In this document: in pieces, positions 44,844-53,776 of the stretch
Layout of the letters: each line of letters opens with the position of its first letter
Position numbering within the stretch: the first letter of the stretch is position 1
NCBI RefSeq assembly: GCF_000466385.1
Contig: NZ_KE952827.1
Coordinates: 57,404 to 121,403 of the forward strand
Direction of reading: 5' to 3'
From: Aneurinibacillus aneurinilyticus ATCC 12856
Lineage (GTDB): Bacteria > Bacillota > Bacilli > Aneurinibacillales > Aneurinibacillaceae
DNA: 64,000 bases
Position numbers and translations under genes: made by a program
The notes under the pieces: model-generated
The model's input: the letters and a program-made list of their open reading frames with translations, nothing else
Database searches by the model: none
Told to the model about the DNA's origin: nothing

Positions 44844-45655
44844 CGGTTTGTCTCCGTAACCGGGTTGTTCACCGAACCTACCAAATCACACACTGCGCTC
44901 TCGATCTCCGACTGACGCATAAAATGCTCTCCTACCAGTACGCCACTAATACCGGCTTCGGCTAGCCGTGCGATTTGTTCCGCCGAATAAATGCCGCTTT
45001 CGCTAATCGTTACGAAGGAATCGGGCAAGCGCTCCAGCAATGTAAATGTAGTAGCAAGCGAAGTATTGAACGTTGCTAAATCCCGGTTGTTTACTCCAAG
45101 CAAATCCGGCTCTACCACATCAAGTACATCGTCAAGCTCCTGTGCCGTATGTACTTCCACGAGTGTTTCCATGCCGAGTGCCTTCGCTTCCTTGAACAGT
45201 GTGCGCAACTGTTCGCGATCCAGGATGGCGGCAATAAGCAGTACGACATCCGCTCCGTATGCCCGCGCTTCATACAACTGCAGCGGGTCAACCATAAAAT
45301 CTTTGCGGAGCAACGGAATCGGCTTATGCAACGCCCGCTTAATCTCGTTCAGGAAAGAAAGATGCCCCTGAAAAAACTGCTCATCCGTCAACACGGATAT
45401 GCCTTCTGCATCGGCTGCTTCATATGACCGGGCAATAGCCAGAGGATCGAACGGATCTCTGATTAACCCGCGCGAAGGGGACGCTTTTTTCACCTCGGCG
45501 ATAACGCCAACCTTACGCGAACGTTCCAGAAAACGCCGTTTCAGCGATAAGCAAGGTGCCATGTCTGCTATTTGCCGCTCCAATTCCGCAAATGATGTTC
45601 GTTCATACAACCGCGTTACTTCCTGTTGTTTCTGCGCCACAATTTTACGAAGCAT
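44840..45655 (-). CDS. trpC: Indole-3-glycerol phosphate synthase
   Basis: Fourth tryptophan step, ring closure with loss of CO2. 271 residues. Catalytic Lys/Glu set: VIAEVKKASPSRGLI, LRKDFMVDPLQLYEARAYGAD, LVEVHTAQEL, LLGVNNRDLATF, SESGIYSAEQI and VLVGEHFMRQ. Overlaps trpD by 11 bases. Confidence 0.96.
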   Translation of the reverse strand: MLRKIVAQKQQEVTRLYERTSFAELERQIADMAPCLSLKRRFLERSRKVGVIAEVKKASPSRGLIRDPFDPLAIARSYEAADAEGISVLTDEQFFQGHLSFLNEIKRALHKPIPLLRKDFMVDPLQLYEARAYGADVVLLIAAILDREQLRTLFKEAKALGMETLVEVHTAQELDDVLDVVEPDLLGVNNRDLATFNTSLATTFTLLERLPDSFVTISESGIYSAEQIARLAEAGISGVLVGEHFMRQSEIESAVCDLVGSVNNPVTETNR

Positions 45656-46670
45656 GACTTACCCCTCCTGTCACTTCAACTAATTGCTCCAGCTTCTGTT
45701 TTCCTTCCCCTGTATCCAATAAATCTTGCACCAAGCGAACACCCTCTGCAATGGAGGACGCCTCGTCACCCAGATAGAAAGCAGCTGCCGCATTCAATAC
45801 GACAATATCGCGGTATGCGCCCTTCTCACCATTAAGTACACGCTTAATGATCTCAGCATTTACTTGTGCATCGCCTCCGGCTACCTCAGCCAGCGGATAC
45901 GAATCTAAACCGAACATTTCCGGATGAACCGTATACGAGGAAATCATCCCATAGTTTACCTCTACAATATAGGTTGGCTCGCTGATACTAATTTCGTCCA
46001 GACCATCGGCGCCTGCAACGACAAGCGCTCGTTTAACTCCCATCTCATTCAACACTTCCGCTACCTTCAATCCCAGGCTTTTATCATAAATGCCTAATAG
46101 TTGCCGATCGGCGCGCGCCGGATTGGTCAGCGGCCCTAAAAGGTTAAATACAGTACGGAAGCCAAGCTGCCGCCTCGGTTCCACCGCGTGCTTCATCGCC
46201 TGATGATACTGTGGTGCAAACATGAAGCATAGATTTGTCTCCGTCAGACAGCGCGTCGCTGCCTCCGGTGTGCTCGTAATCGTAACGCCAAGCGCCTCCA
46301 GCACATCGGCGCTTCCGCTCTTGCTCGATACGGCCCTGTTGCCGTGTTTGGCAACCCGCACGCCGCCCGCCGCTGCAACTAGCGCCGCCGCTGTAGAGAT
46401 GTTAAATGTTCCACCTCCATCACCGCCCGTACCACACGTATCCAGCAAGCCTTCTCCACATGTATCCAGGCGAATCGCTTTTTCGCGCATCGCTTCCACA
46501 AACCCGACGATTTCATCGACCGTCTCACCTTTCATGCGCAAAGCCGTCAACAAACCGGCAATCTGAATCGGCTGCGCTTCACCCTCCATAATGAGCCGCA
46601 TGGCTTCACGCGCCTCTTCGCGTGTAAGCGATTCACCGTGCGCCACCCGACCAAGCAATTGTTTAAACAT
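45645..46670 (-). CDS. trpD: Anthranilate phosphoribosyltransferase
   Basis: Second tryptophan step: anthranilate + PRPP. 341 residues. PRPP-binding LLDTCGTGGDGGGTFNISTA; HGNRAVSSKSGSADVLEALG; metal-binding VAGADGLDEIS. Overlaps trpE by 8 bases. No trpG (glutaminase) is in the operon, as in B. subtilis where the shared pabA gene does this job. Confidence 0.96.
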   Translation of the reverse strand: MFKQLLGRVAHGESLTREEAREAMRLIMEGEAQPIQIAGLLTALRMKGETVDEIVGFVEAMREKAIRLDTCGEGLLDTCGTGGDGGGTFNISTAAALVAAAGGVRVAKHGNRAVSSKSGSADVLEALGVTITSTPEAATRCLTETNLCFMFAPQYHQAMKHAVEPRRQLGFRTVFNLLGPLTNPARADRQLLGIYDKSLGLKVAEVLNEMGVKRALVVAGADGLDEISISEPTYIVEVNYGMISSYTVHPEMFGLDSYPLAEVAGGDAQVNAEIIKRVLNGEKGAYRDIVVLNAAAAFYLGDEASSIAEGVRLVQDLLDTGEGKQKLEQLVEVTGGVSHAS

Positions 46671-48183
46671 GCATTCTCATCTCCTCTATGCTCATCATTT
46701 TCTCAGCTAAGCTCAGCGCGTTTATCATCGCTCCTGCTTTATTTCTTGATTCTTCATATTCATCATCCGGTACAGAGTCCGCTACGATACCGCCTCCAGC
46801 CTGAACGTACGCTTTTCCGTCTTTAAATACAATCGTCCGGATAACAATGCAGGAATCGAGATTTCCTCCAAAACTAAAATAACCGACTGCTCCGCCATAA
46901 AAGCCGCGCGCCTGGCCTTCCAATTCTGCGATGATTTCCATAGCTCTTATTTTTGGTGAACCGGACAGCGTTCCAGCCGGGAAGCATGAGGTGAGTGCAT
47001 CAAACGGTTCCATTCCGTCTGCAAGCATACCCTGAACGTGCGATACCATATGGATCACCCGTGAATAGTACTCTACATCCATCTGCTGGGTTACTTCCAC
47101 GCTTCCATACCGTGCCACTCTTCCAATATCGTTACGGCCCAAATCAAGCAGCATCAAGTGCTCAGCACACTCTTTTTCATCAGCCAGCATCTCGGATGCA
47201 AGCACCGCATCCTCTTCTTCACTTATTCCACGGCGCCTTGTTCCCGCAATAGGTCTTGTTTCCGCTTTTCCATTATTCACTTTCACAAGCAATTCCGGCG
47301 ATGTTCCGGCAACTGTAACACCATCAATTTCAAAGTAGTACATGTAAGGGGATGGATTGGTCAAACGAAGAATCCGGTAAACAAGCAACGGGTCCGCAGT
47401 ATGTTCCACTGAGAAGCGCTGTGACAATACAACCTGAAAGATATCTCCGGCAGCAATATACTCTTTCGCCTGCTCTACCATTCGCACATATGATTCTTTC
47501 GTTATGTTGCTCTTCACTGCAAGCGGCTTTCCTTCTGCAGGAATATTGTCGATACGAGTGAATGCGCGTGTCTCCGATTCGGTAATTTCCCGAACGAGAG
47601 CACGTATCCTCGCACACGCTTTTTCATAAGATACGGCTAGTTCTGCATCTGTCATATCCTTATCTGCCTGCATATTGACAATTACCTTCACTTCTTGTTT
47701 TACATGATCGTATGCAATCACTTCGTCGGCAAAAAGCAAATGTATCGTATCTAGTTGCAGTTCATCATGGGCGGCTTTCGGGAGTTCCTCGACAAACCCA
47801 ATCGTATCGTATCCAAGCAAGCCGACTGCGCCACCAGTGAAAGGAGGCAGACCGTTTAATTTTGGGCTGCGAAAACGGGAAAGCTGAAGGCGTAGCGCAT
47901 CGAGCGGATTGCCTTCCGCTATCTCATGCTCACCAGAACGGTATGAAAGTTCAAGTTTTGTGTCTTTTACACGACATTTCAGAAACGGATGCAGACCGAT
48001 AAAGGAATAACGACCAAAACGGCTGCCTGCCTCCACGCTTTCTAGCAAAAATGAATCAGGTCTGCGCAAGCTTTGATATAAGTGAATAGGGGTCGCCTGA
48101 TCGGCCAAAAGGGAATACGAGATGGGAATAAAATTATAGCGTAAGGCAAGTTCTTGCACCTCAGCTAACGACGGGGTAAACAT
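46663..48183 (-). CDS. trpE: Anthranilate synthase component I
   Basis: Makes anthranilate from chorismate and ammonia (glutamine amidotransferase partner elsewhere). 506 residues. N-terminal Ser-rich tryptophan feedback site (LLESVEAGSRFGRYSFIG); chorismate-binding core VVLSQRFSVE, GTSPELLVKV, RPIAGTRRRG, FPAGTLSGSPKIRAMEII. First gene of trpEDCFBA; GAGAGGAGAGGTG precedes ATG. Its expression is set by the TRAP-type leader at 48233-48425. Confidence 0.97.
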   Translation of the reverse strand: MFTPSLAEVQELALRYNFIPISYSLLADQATPIHLYQSLRRPDSFLLESVEAGSRFGRYSFIGLHPFLKCRVKDTKLELSYRSGEHEIAEGNPLDALRLQLSRFRSPKLNGLPPFTGGAVGLLGYDTIGFVEELPKAAHDELQLDTIHLLFADEVIAYDHVKQEVKVIVNMQADKDMTDAELAVSYEKACARIRALVREITESETRAFTRIDNIPAEGKPLAVKSNITKESYVRMVEQAKEYIAAGDIFQVVLSQRFSVEHTADPLLVYRILRLTNPSPYMYYFEIDGVTVAGTSPELLVKVNNGKAETRPIAGTRRRGISEEEDAVLASEMLADEKECAEHLMLLDLGRNDIGRVARYGSVEVTQQMDVEYYSRVIHMVSHVQGMLADGMEPFDALTSCFPAGTLSGSPKIRAMEIIAELEGQARGFYGGAVGYFSFGGNLDSCIVIRTIVFKDGKAYVQAGGGIVADSVPDDEYEESRNKAGAMINALSLAEKMMSIEEMRMHV

Positions 48184-48232
48184 ATGGTTGTCACCTCTCC
48201 TCTCATTAAGGAAGAGGGCCTAAAGAAGAATA

Positions 48233-48264
48233 TAAAAAATCCAGGGCTAACACAGCCCTGGATT
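48233..48264 (-). terminator. trp operon attenuator terminator
   Basis: Minus strand AATCCAGGGCT-N5-AGCCCTGGATT (48264-48254 and 48248-48238), 11-bp perfect stem, followed by TTTTTA. Its 5' half (CAGGGCTGTG) can partly pair with CAGAGCCTG in the second NAG cluster, giving an antiterminator that TRAP binding would block. Confidence 0.85.
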
Positions 48265-48306
48265 CGAAAATGTCTGTTCTTTACGTACTTCATCAACAGA
48301 TTTCCG

Positions 48307-48372
48307 CTCTTCTCAGGCTCTGCTCTTCTCAACTGTCAAACATAACTCTACTCTTGCTCTCAACTCTATCTC
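48307..48372 (-). promoter_or_regulatory. TRAP-binding site in the trp leader
   Basis: Ten NAG triplets with 2-3 base spacing in two clusters. First cluster: GAG, GAG, GAG, AAG, UAG ending at 48372, 48366, 48361, 48355, 48350 (spacers 3, 2, 3, 2). Second: five GAGs starting at 48330, 48325, 48320, 48314, 48309 (spacers 2, 2, 3, 2). A 17-base gap with no triplet divides them. This is the target type of the 11-fold TRAP ring, whose gene mtrB is at 57863-58090. Confidence 0.85.
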
Positions 48373-48396
48373 ACTTGATCTGTTCCTATTGTTCTC

Positions 48397-48425
48397 AGCA
48401 TATAGGCTTTTCGCCTGACTGTCAA
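48397..48425 (-). promoter_or_regulatory. Promoter of the trp leader
   Basis: Minus strand TTGACA (48425-48420), 17-base spacer, TATGCT (48402-48397). The spacer itself contains AGGCGAAAAGCCT, a small palindrome. It lies just after aroH, so trpE can be expressed apart from aroCBH. Confidence 0.8.
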
Positions 48426-48437
48426 CTGTTCTTGCTC

Positions 48438-48812
48438 TTATTTGATCTGCGAATTCAGGTCAGGACGCAATGCGGCTGCTCCCTCTAAAAAAATATGCCG
48501 GATATCACGAATCGATTTCTCAGTATTAACCAGCATCATCACACGAATACACTTCTCCAGACTGCCTGGCACTGGAATCTCATTCGAACACATCAACGGT
48601 ACAAGATCGAATCCCGGAATTGCACGTACTCCACGTGCCGGAAACGCCGCATCCAAATCGTGTGTAACTGTAATCATAACGCTTGCCACGTCTTCATGAT
48701 CGATTTCATTTGCCTCGATCACGCTGCGCATTAGCTTCTCGGTTGCTTCAAGAATAGCGGCTTCTTCGTTTACAGTCACAGTAGTTGCACCACGAATCCC
48801 ACGAACGGCCAT
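48438..48812 (-). CDS. aroH: Chorismate mutase, AroH class
   Basis: Converts chorismate to prephenate; trimeric monofunctional enzyme. 124 residues. Conserved VRGIRGATTV (Arg7), DLDAAFPARGVR (Arg63 region) and CIRVMMLVN (Arg90, Cys). The start ATG overlaps the aroB stop by one base. Followed by the trp leader. Confidence 0.96.
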   Translation of the reverse strand: MAVRGIRGATTVTVNEEAAILEATEKLMRSVIEANEIDHEDVASVMITVTHDLDAAFPARGVRAIPGFDLVPLMCSNEIPVPGSLEKCIRVMMLVNTEKSIRDIRHIFLEGAAALRPDLNSQIK

Positions 48813-49912
48813 TACAACTTACCTCCTTCTTGCAGTGCACACAATACATCACGCACCGCCTCTTCTGCTACATCTTTTCTAATCTCCACTTTCCCGATGG
48901 CGGTTGGCAAGACAAATACAAGCTTGCCTCCTTCACCCTTTTTATCGCGTCGCATAACCTCAATGATCGCATCTGCCTCCATAGCATACGGAAGCACAAC
49001 AGGAAGGCTGTACTGCTTGAGAATACGGCGTGTACGATTACTGATAGAGGAGGCCATACCAAGGTGCTCAGCCAGCATCGCAGCTGCGACCATACCAATG
49101 GCAACCGCTTCACCGTGGTTCAGCTTTTCGTATCCGCACAGCGCTTCAAATGCATGGCCAAACGTATGACCGAGATTCAAAATCGCGCGCAGTCCACGCT
49201 CCTTCTCATCTTCCGAGACAACCGCAACTTTGACGCTGCAGGCACGAAGCAGCGTTTCCTGTAGAAGATTATCATCAAAACGCTGCAATCCGTCTGCATT
49301 TTGCTCAAGCCATTCTACAAACGCCTCATCCCAAATTAATCCGTGCTTAATTACCTCCGCAAATCCGGCGGCTACTTCACGGGACGGGAGCGTCTTGAGA
49401 AGTTCGGTATCATACGCTACAAGACGTGGCTGGTGAAACGCACCGATAATATTCTTGCCCAACGGATGATTAACCGCAACCTTGCCCCCTACACTGCTAT
49501 CATGAGCCAGCAGCGTTGTCGGGATCTGTATAAAGGCAACGCCGCGCATGTATGTTGCTGCTACAAATCCGGCCAAATCACCGACAACTCCGCCACCAAG
49601 CGCAAGAAACGCGGATTGGCGATCCAGTCCTGCCTCAAGCGCTTCTGTCATCACTCGTTCGTATATGGAAAGGCTTTTCGCTTTTTCTCCTGCTTCTACA
49701 ATGCTGTGATATACCATATAGCCAGCATCACGCAGTACCGTTGTAGTCTTGTCCAAATACAAAGGAGCCACATGTTCATCCGTTACAATGAATAGCTTGC
49801 GCTGATTATTGATGCCCGCCTCCTCAAGCAAGCGAGGCAATTGACCGAGCACCCCGGCACCAATCCAGATGGGGTACGAACGCTCCCCTAGTTCTACTGT
49901 TAACCGTTTCAT
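48812..49912 (-). CDS. aroB: 3-dehydroquinate synthase
   Basis: Second shikimate step, NAD- and metal-dependent. 366 residues. NAD site ALGGGVVGDLAGFVAATYMRG; metal ligands in EVIKHGLIWDE (Glu), NLGHTFGHAFE (His) and KLNHGEAVAIG. Between aroC (3-base gap) and aroH (1-base overlap). Confidence 0.97.
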   Translation of the reverse strand: MKRLTVELGERSYPIWIGAGVLGQLPRLLEEAGINNQRKLFIVTDEHVAPLYLDKTTTVLRDAGYMVYHSIVEAGEKAKSLSIYERVMTEALEAGLDRQSAFLALGGGVVGDLAGFVAATYMRGVAFIQIPTTLLAHDSSVGGKVAVNHPLGKNIIGAFHQPRLVAYDTELLKTLPSREVAAGFAEVIKHGLIWDEAFVEWLEQNADGLQRFDDNLLQETLLRACSVKVAVVSEDEKERGLRAILNLGHTFGHAFEALCGYEKLNHGEAVAIGMVAAAMLAEHLGMASSISNRTRRILKQYSLPVVLPYAMEADAIIEVMRRDKKGEGGKLVFVLPTAIGKVEIRKDVAEEAVRDVLCALQEGGKL

Positions 49913-49915
49913 CGG

Positions 49916-51076
49916 TTAAAACTCCTCTACATGCCGGAGGTAGCTCTCATAGTTGGCCTTCATCTCTTCCAACGAATCACCGGCAAATTTTTCACACAGC
50001 GCATCGGCTAATGTCCAGGATACGACTGCTTCAGCTACAACACTCGCAGCCGGCACAGCGCAGCTGTCCGAACGCTCGATACTCGCTGCGAACGGTTCTT
50101 TTGTGTCAATATCTATGCTGCCGAGCGGCTTATACAGCGTCGGAATCGGCTTCATAACACCACGTACAACCACTGGCAGTCCCGTTGTCATACCGCCTTC
50201 GAGCCCGCCTGCACGGTTTGTTCTTCGGGAATATCTACCTTGTTCATCCAGTACAATCTCATCATGCACCTGAGAGCCTGGACGGACTGCAGCTTCAAAT
50301 CCAATGCCAACCTCTACACCCTTGAATGCCTGAATGCTCATGACTGCCTGTGCAAGGCGTCCGTCAAGCTTACGATCCCATTGCACATGACTGCCCAGTC
50401 CGATAGGTAAGCCTTCCGCGATGACCTCAACGACACCGCCGAGTGAATCTCCGTCAGCTTTCGCCTTATCGATTAAATCCATCATTTTTTGTGCAGCTTC
50501 GCTGTCAAGACAGCGAACCGGCGATTCTTCGGTTATACGAATCATCTCCTCAAGGCTGACCTCGATGGACTTCGCCTCCACTTCTCCAATGCGAAGGACA
50601 TGTCCTGCAATCGCAATATCAAATTGTTCTAATAATTGCCGCGCTACTGCACCAACCGCTACGCGTATGGCTGTCTCTCGTGCACTGGAACGCTCGAGAA
50701 TATTACGCATGTCGTACTGATTGTATTTCAATGCCCCATTTAAGTCAGCATGTCCAGGGCGCGGACGTGAAACCCGACGCTTATCTTCGCCCTCTTCCAC
50801 CGGCTCAGGGCTCATGATTTTCTGCCAGTGAGTCCAATCCTTGTTCTCAACTACCAGACAGATAGGTGCACCTGTCGTCTTGCCATGACGTACACCGCCA
50901 ACGATCTTCACTTCGTCCTTCTCGATTTGCATACGACGGCCCCGACCATGTCCTTTCATGCGGCGCAGCAGCTGCTCATTAATTTTTTCTACTGAAATAG
51001 GCAAATTACTAGGTACTCCCTCGATAATTGCCGTTAATTGAGGTCCGTGTGATTCTCCTGCTGTAAGATAGCGCAT
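49916..51076 (-). CDS. aroC: Chorismate synthase
   Basis: Last shikimate step, using reduced FMN. 386 residues. Signatures [48 protein letters not shown] and [17 protein letters not shown] are complete. Called aroF in the old B. subtilis naming. First gene of the supercluster. GGAGGAAGAAG precedes ATG and a hairpin lies in the leader. Confidence 0.97.
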   Translation of the reverse strand: MRYLTAGESHGPQLTAIIEGVPSNLPISVEKINEQLLRRMKGHGRGRRMQIEKDEVKIVGGVRHGKTTGAPICLVVENKDWTHWQKIMSPEPVEEGEDKRRVSRPRPGHADLNGALKYNQYDMRNILERSSARETAIRVAVGAVARQLLEQFDIAIAGHVLRIGEVEAKSIEVSLEEMIRITEESPVRCLDSEAAQKMMDLIDKAKADGDSLGGVVEVIAEGLPIGLGSHVQWDRKLDGRLAQAVMSIQAFKGVEVGIGFEAAVRPGSQVHDEIVLDEQGRYSRRTNRAGGLEGGMTTGLPVVVRGVMKPIPTLYKPLGSIDIDTKEPFAASIERSDSCAVPAASVVAEAVVSWTLADALCEKFAGDSLEEMKANYESYLRHVEEF

Positions 51077-51159
51077 CTTCTTCCTCCACCCTCTTTTGTA
51101 TTTGTATCAGGAAACACGTTTTCTTATAATCCTATCTCCTGCACTTGTTTTCTCCTGGT

Positions 51160-51199
51160 ATAAAACGAGGTTAGCTAGCAAGCGTAGGGTTCGTTTTAT
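51160..51199 (-). promoter_or_regulatory. Hairpin in the aroC leader
   Basis: ATAAAACGA (51160-51168) pairs perfectly with TCGTTTTAT (51191-51199), loop 22 bases with an inner GCTTGC/GCTAGC part. A TATAAT-type box is just upstream (51213-51218 on the minus strand) without a clear -35. The structure lies about 85 bases before aroC; its role is not known. Confidence 0.4.
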
Positions 51200-51249
51200 T
51201 TTTTAAGTGCTATTATAGTATAGCTGTCGGGAAAATCCTAGATAAAATT

Positions 51250-51294
51250 CAGAAAAAAAGCCGTGCTCATCCTTCTGCTGACAAGTACGGCTTT
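51250..51294 (-). terminator. Terminator of cheR
   Basis: Minus strand AAAGCCGTACT...AGCACGGCTTT (51294-51284 and 51267-51257, one mismatch) followed by TTTTC. Confidence 0.7.
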
Positions 51295-51311
51295 GCTTTC
51301 CCTGCATTTTT

Positions 51312-52088
51312 TTACATTTTACGGTAAAAAAAGGTGTCCTCCGGTTCAAATCCGTACTGCTGCGGCTGAAAGATTTGCTCTGTGCTGCCAACGAACAATA
51401 CTCCACCGGTTCGTAGTGAAGCGGCAAATTTATGGTATAATTCATGCTTCGCTTCCTCTGTGAAATAAATCATAACGTTACGGCAAATAATCAAGTCACA
51501 ATTTTTATCGAACGCATCAGCCAGCATATTATGACGCTTAAATTTAATGAGGCGCTTGATATCTTCCGAAATTGTGTAGGTGATGCCGTCTTTCTTGAAG
51601 TATTTGCCTATCAGATCTTTCGGCGCATCCTGCAAAGAACGCTCCGTGTACAGTCCCCGCTTCGCCTTAGCAATTGCCCCTTCGTCGATGTCTGTTGCCG
51701 TAATGTCAATCTCGTGCAGCGGCATAAAACGTGTCAGAAGCATTGCCAGCGAATACGGCTCCTCCCCTGTAGAGCAAGCGGCGCTCCAGCATTTAATCTT
51801 GCCTTTCTCATTGAGAAGACGAGGGAGAATTTTCTTCTCCAATACTTCCCAGCGGCTCGGGTTCCGAAAGAACTCCGACACATTTATCGTCATGCGATCC
51901 AGAAATTCGTTGAACAATTCCTGGTTTTTAGTCATTGCTTCAAAAAAGTCTTCAAACGTATGATACCCTCTCTTTACGCGCAGCGAAGTTAGACGCCGCT
52001 TCATCTGGGCTTCTTTGTACAGCGCCAGGTCAATACCTGTTTTGTGCTTGATTCTGTCAATAAATTGCAGAAAATCCTTGTCTTCCAT
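51312..52088 (-). CDS. cheR: Chemotaxis protein methyltransferase CheR
   Basis: Methylates glutamates of chemoreceptors using SAM. 258 residues from ATG 52088 (MEDKDFLQFIDRIKHKTGIDL), preceded by AAAGGGG. N-terminal all-alpha domain (about 1-70) then a Rossmann SAM domain with WSAACSTGEEPYSLAMLL, ATDIDEGAIAKAKRGLY and DLIICRNVMIYF. It lies between ndk and aroC as in B. subtilis. Confidence 0.95.
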   Translation of the reverse strand: MEDKDFLQFIDRIKHKTGIDLALYKEAQMKRRLTSLRVKRGYHTFEDFFEAMTKNQELFNEFLDRMTINVSEFFRNPSRWEVLEKKILPRLLNEKGKIKCWSAACSTGEEPYSLAMLLTRFMPLHEIDITATDIDEGAIAKAKRGLYTERSLQDAPKDLIGKYFKKDGITYTISEDIKRLIKFKRHNMLADAFDKNCDLIICRNVMIYFTEEAKHELYHKFAASLRTGGVLFVGSTEQIFQPQQYGFEPEDTFFYRKM

Positions 52089-52164
52089 CACTCTATCCCC
52101 TTTAGTCCTTACAAGCATTACTAGAATGGTATTCGCGGCCTATACTTTTTTTCCTTCTTTCTTA

Positions 52165-52201
52165 TTAAAAAAGCGGATGAAAGCTCCATGCTTTCATCCG
52201 C
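52165..52201 (-). terminator. Terminator of ndk
   Basis: Minus strand GCGGATGAAAGC-N5-GCTTTCATCCGC (52201-52190 and 52184-52173), 12-bp perfect stem, then TTTTTTAATAAG. Confidence 0.85.
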
Positions 52202-52240
52202 CTAGTCAGTCAACTAGGAAAACTCCACGTCATTCGCAGA

Positions 52241-52690
52241 TTAAATCCACTTGTTGATTGTTTTTTCGTATACGTGCAGCTCAGTATCTTTGAACCACAG
52301 CGCGATTTCACGTTCAGCTGTTTCCGGAGCATCTGAGCCATGGATGATATTCATACCCATGCTGATTCCGAAATCACCACGGATTGTGCCTGGTGCTGCT
52401 TCTGCCGGATTTGTTTTACCCATCATGTTACGGGCTGTAGCAATTACATTCTCGCCTTCCCATACCATGGCAAATACAGCGCCGGATGTAATAAAGTCTA
52501 CAAGTTCACCGAAAAATGGCTTCTCTTTATGCTCAGCATAATGCTCTTCTGCCAATTCGCGCGGTACGTTCATCAATTTTGCACCGATCAGGTGGAAGCC
52601 TTTGCGCTCAAAGCGCTGCATAATATCTCCAATCAGATTGCGCTGTACAGCATCTGGTTTTGCCATAATAAACGTACGTTGTTTTGCCAT
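52241..52690 (-). CDS. ndk: Nucleoside diphosphate kinase
   Basis: Balances NTP/dNTP pools by phosphate transfer through a histidine. 149 residues. The catalytic His is in [34 protein letters not shown] and [22 protein letters not shown] are typical. AACATGGAGGTTG precedes ATG. Located between hepT and cheR. A 12-base palindrome TGTGCTAGCACA lies upstream at 52731-52742. Confidence 0.97.
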   Translation of the reverse strand: MAKQRTFIMAKPDAVQRNLIGDIMQRFERKGFHLIGAKLMNVPRELAEEHYAEHKEKPFFGELVDFITSGAVFAMVWEGENVIATARNMMGKTNPAEAAPGTIRGDFGISMGMNIIHGSDAPETAEREIALWFKDTELHVYEKTINKWI

Positions 52691-52786
52691 GTATTACAAC
52701 CTCCATGTTTTCTCAATTCTGTATGTACGATGTGCTAGCACACAACGAAAATTTTAACAAATTCAGGGTACATTTGCAACTTTCGC

Positions 52787-53740
52787 TTATGATTGCCGTT
52801 CTCCAAAAAAATGTGCAATTTTAAGCAACGTTTCCTTATTGCGGTTATCGGGCAACCCATCAAGAGCCGCAGCAGCCCGCATCAAGTACCGATCTGCAAG
52901 CTTCTGGGCCTCATTAATGCACTCTCCTTCACGAATGAATCGTATCATCTCATCTGTGCGATTCTCTTCAGCCAATACACGAAATGCTGCCGCATTTTGG
53001 CTTTTATGGTATGCATAAAGCGCTGGCAGCGTAATATTTCCCTGTTTCAAATCACTGCCCGCAGGCTTTCCAAGCTTCTTTTCATCACCGGTAAAATCCA
53101 GAATATCGTCGGTAATCTGAAATGCCATACCAGCATTGTATCCATATGCATACAATCTGCGTACAACATCTTTGGATGCATCCGTCGCGATAGCACCCAG
53201 CTGGCAGCTAATTGCCATTAAGAGCGCCGTTTTTCGTTTAATGCGACGCAAATATCGACGTAAATTTTGATCCCAATTATTCAAATCGCGAATTTGCTCA
53301 ATTTCCCCAAGGCACACTTCAACAATCGTATTAGATAAAATTTTGTGAATCTGTGGATTGGGCAGTTCGGTAACGAGCGTAAGCGCACGGGCAAAAATAT
53401 AGTCACCGGTATACATCGCAATTCGATTATCCCATTTTGATTTCACAGTGATTTTACCGCGCCTAAGCTCTGCATCATCAATGACGTCGTCATGAACAAG
53501 AGACGCCGCATGAATCAACTCGAGCGGTACAGCCACATATTTAAGCCGCTCAATATCATAGTTGCCAAACTTACCGCCCAGCAGCACAAAGACGGGGCGG
53601 ATCCGTTTCCCCCCGGCTTTGAGCAAATGACTGGCCGCTTTGTGCAATACAGGCTCTTTCGTGTCAATCGCCCTATCCAGCTCGCGTTCAATATAATTCA
53701 TGTCCGATCGGAATGGCCAAAAAATATCTGTTAGTTTCAT
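52787..53740 (-). CDS. hepT: Heptaprenyl diphosphate synthase component II
   Basis: Catalytic subunit of the two-part trans-prenyltransferase that makes the C35 side chain of menaquinone-7. 317 residues. First Asp-rich motif LVHDDVIDDAELRRG, second QITDDILDFTGDEKKLGKPAGSDLKQGN; GGKRIRPVFVLL precedes. The small partner HepS is encoded five genes upstream. Last gene of the hepS-menG-ubiA-ubiX-mqnA-hepT run. Confidence 0.95.
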   Translation of the reverse strand: MKLTDIFWPFRSDMNYIERELDRAIDTKEPVLHKAASHLLKAGGKRIRPVFVLLGGKFGNYDIERLKYVAVPLELIHAASLVHDDVIDDAELRRGKITVKSKWDNRIAMYTGDYIFARALTLVTELPNPQIHKILSNTIVEVCLGEIEQIRDLNNWDQNLRRYLRRIKRKTALLMAISCQLGAIATDASKDVVRRLYAYGYNAGMAFQITDDILDFTGDEKKLGKPAGSDLKQGNITLPALYAYHKSQNAAAFRVLAEENRTDEMIRFIREGECINEAQKLADRYLMRAAAALDGLPDNRNKETLLKIAHFFGERQS

Positions 53741-53776
53741 TACGTTCCACCCAACTGGTTCTTCTCTTCCTTTGGC

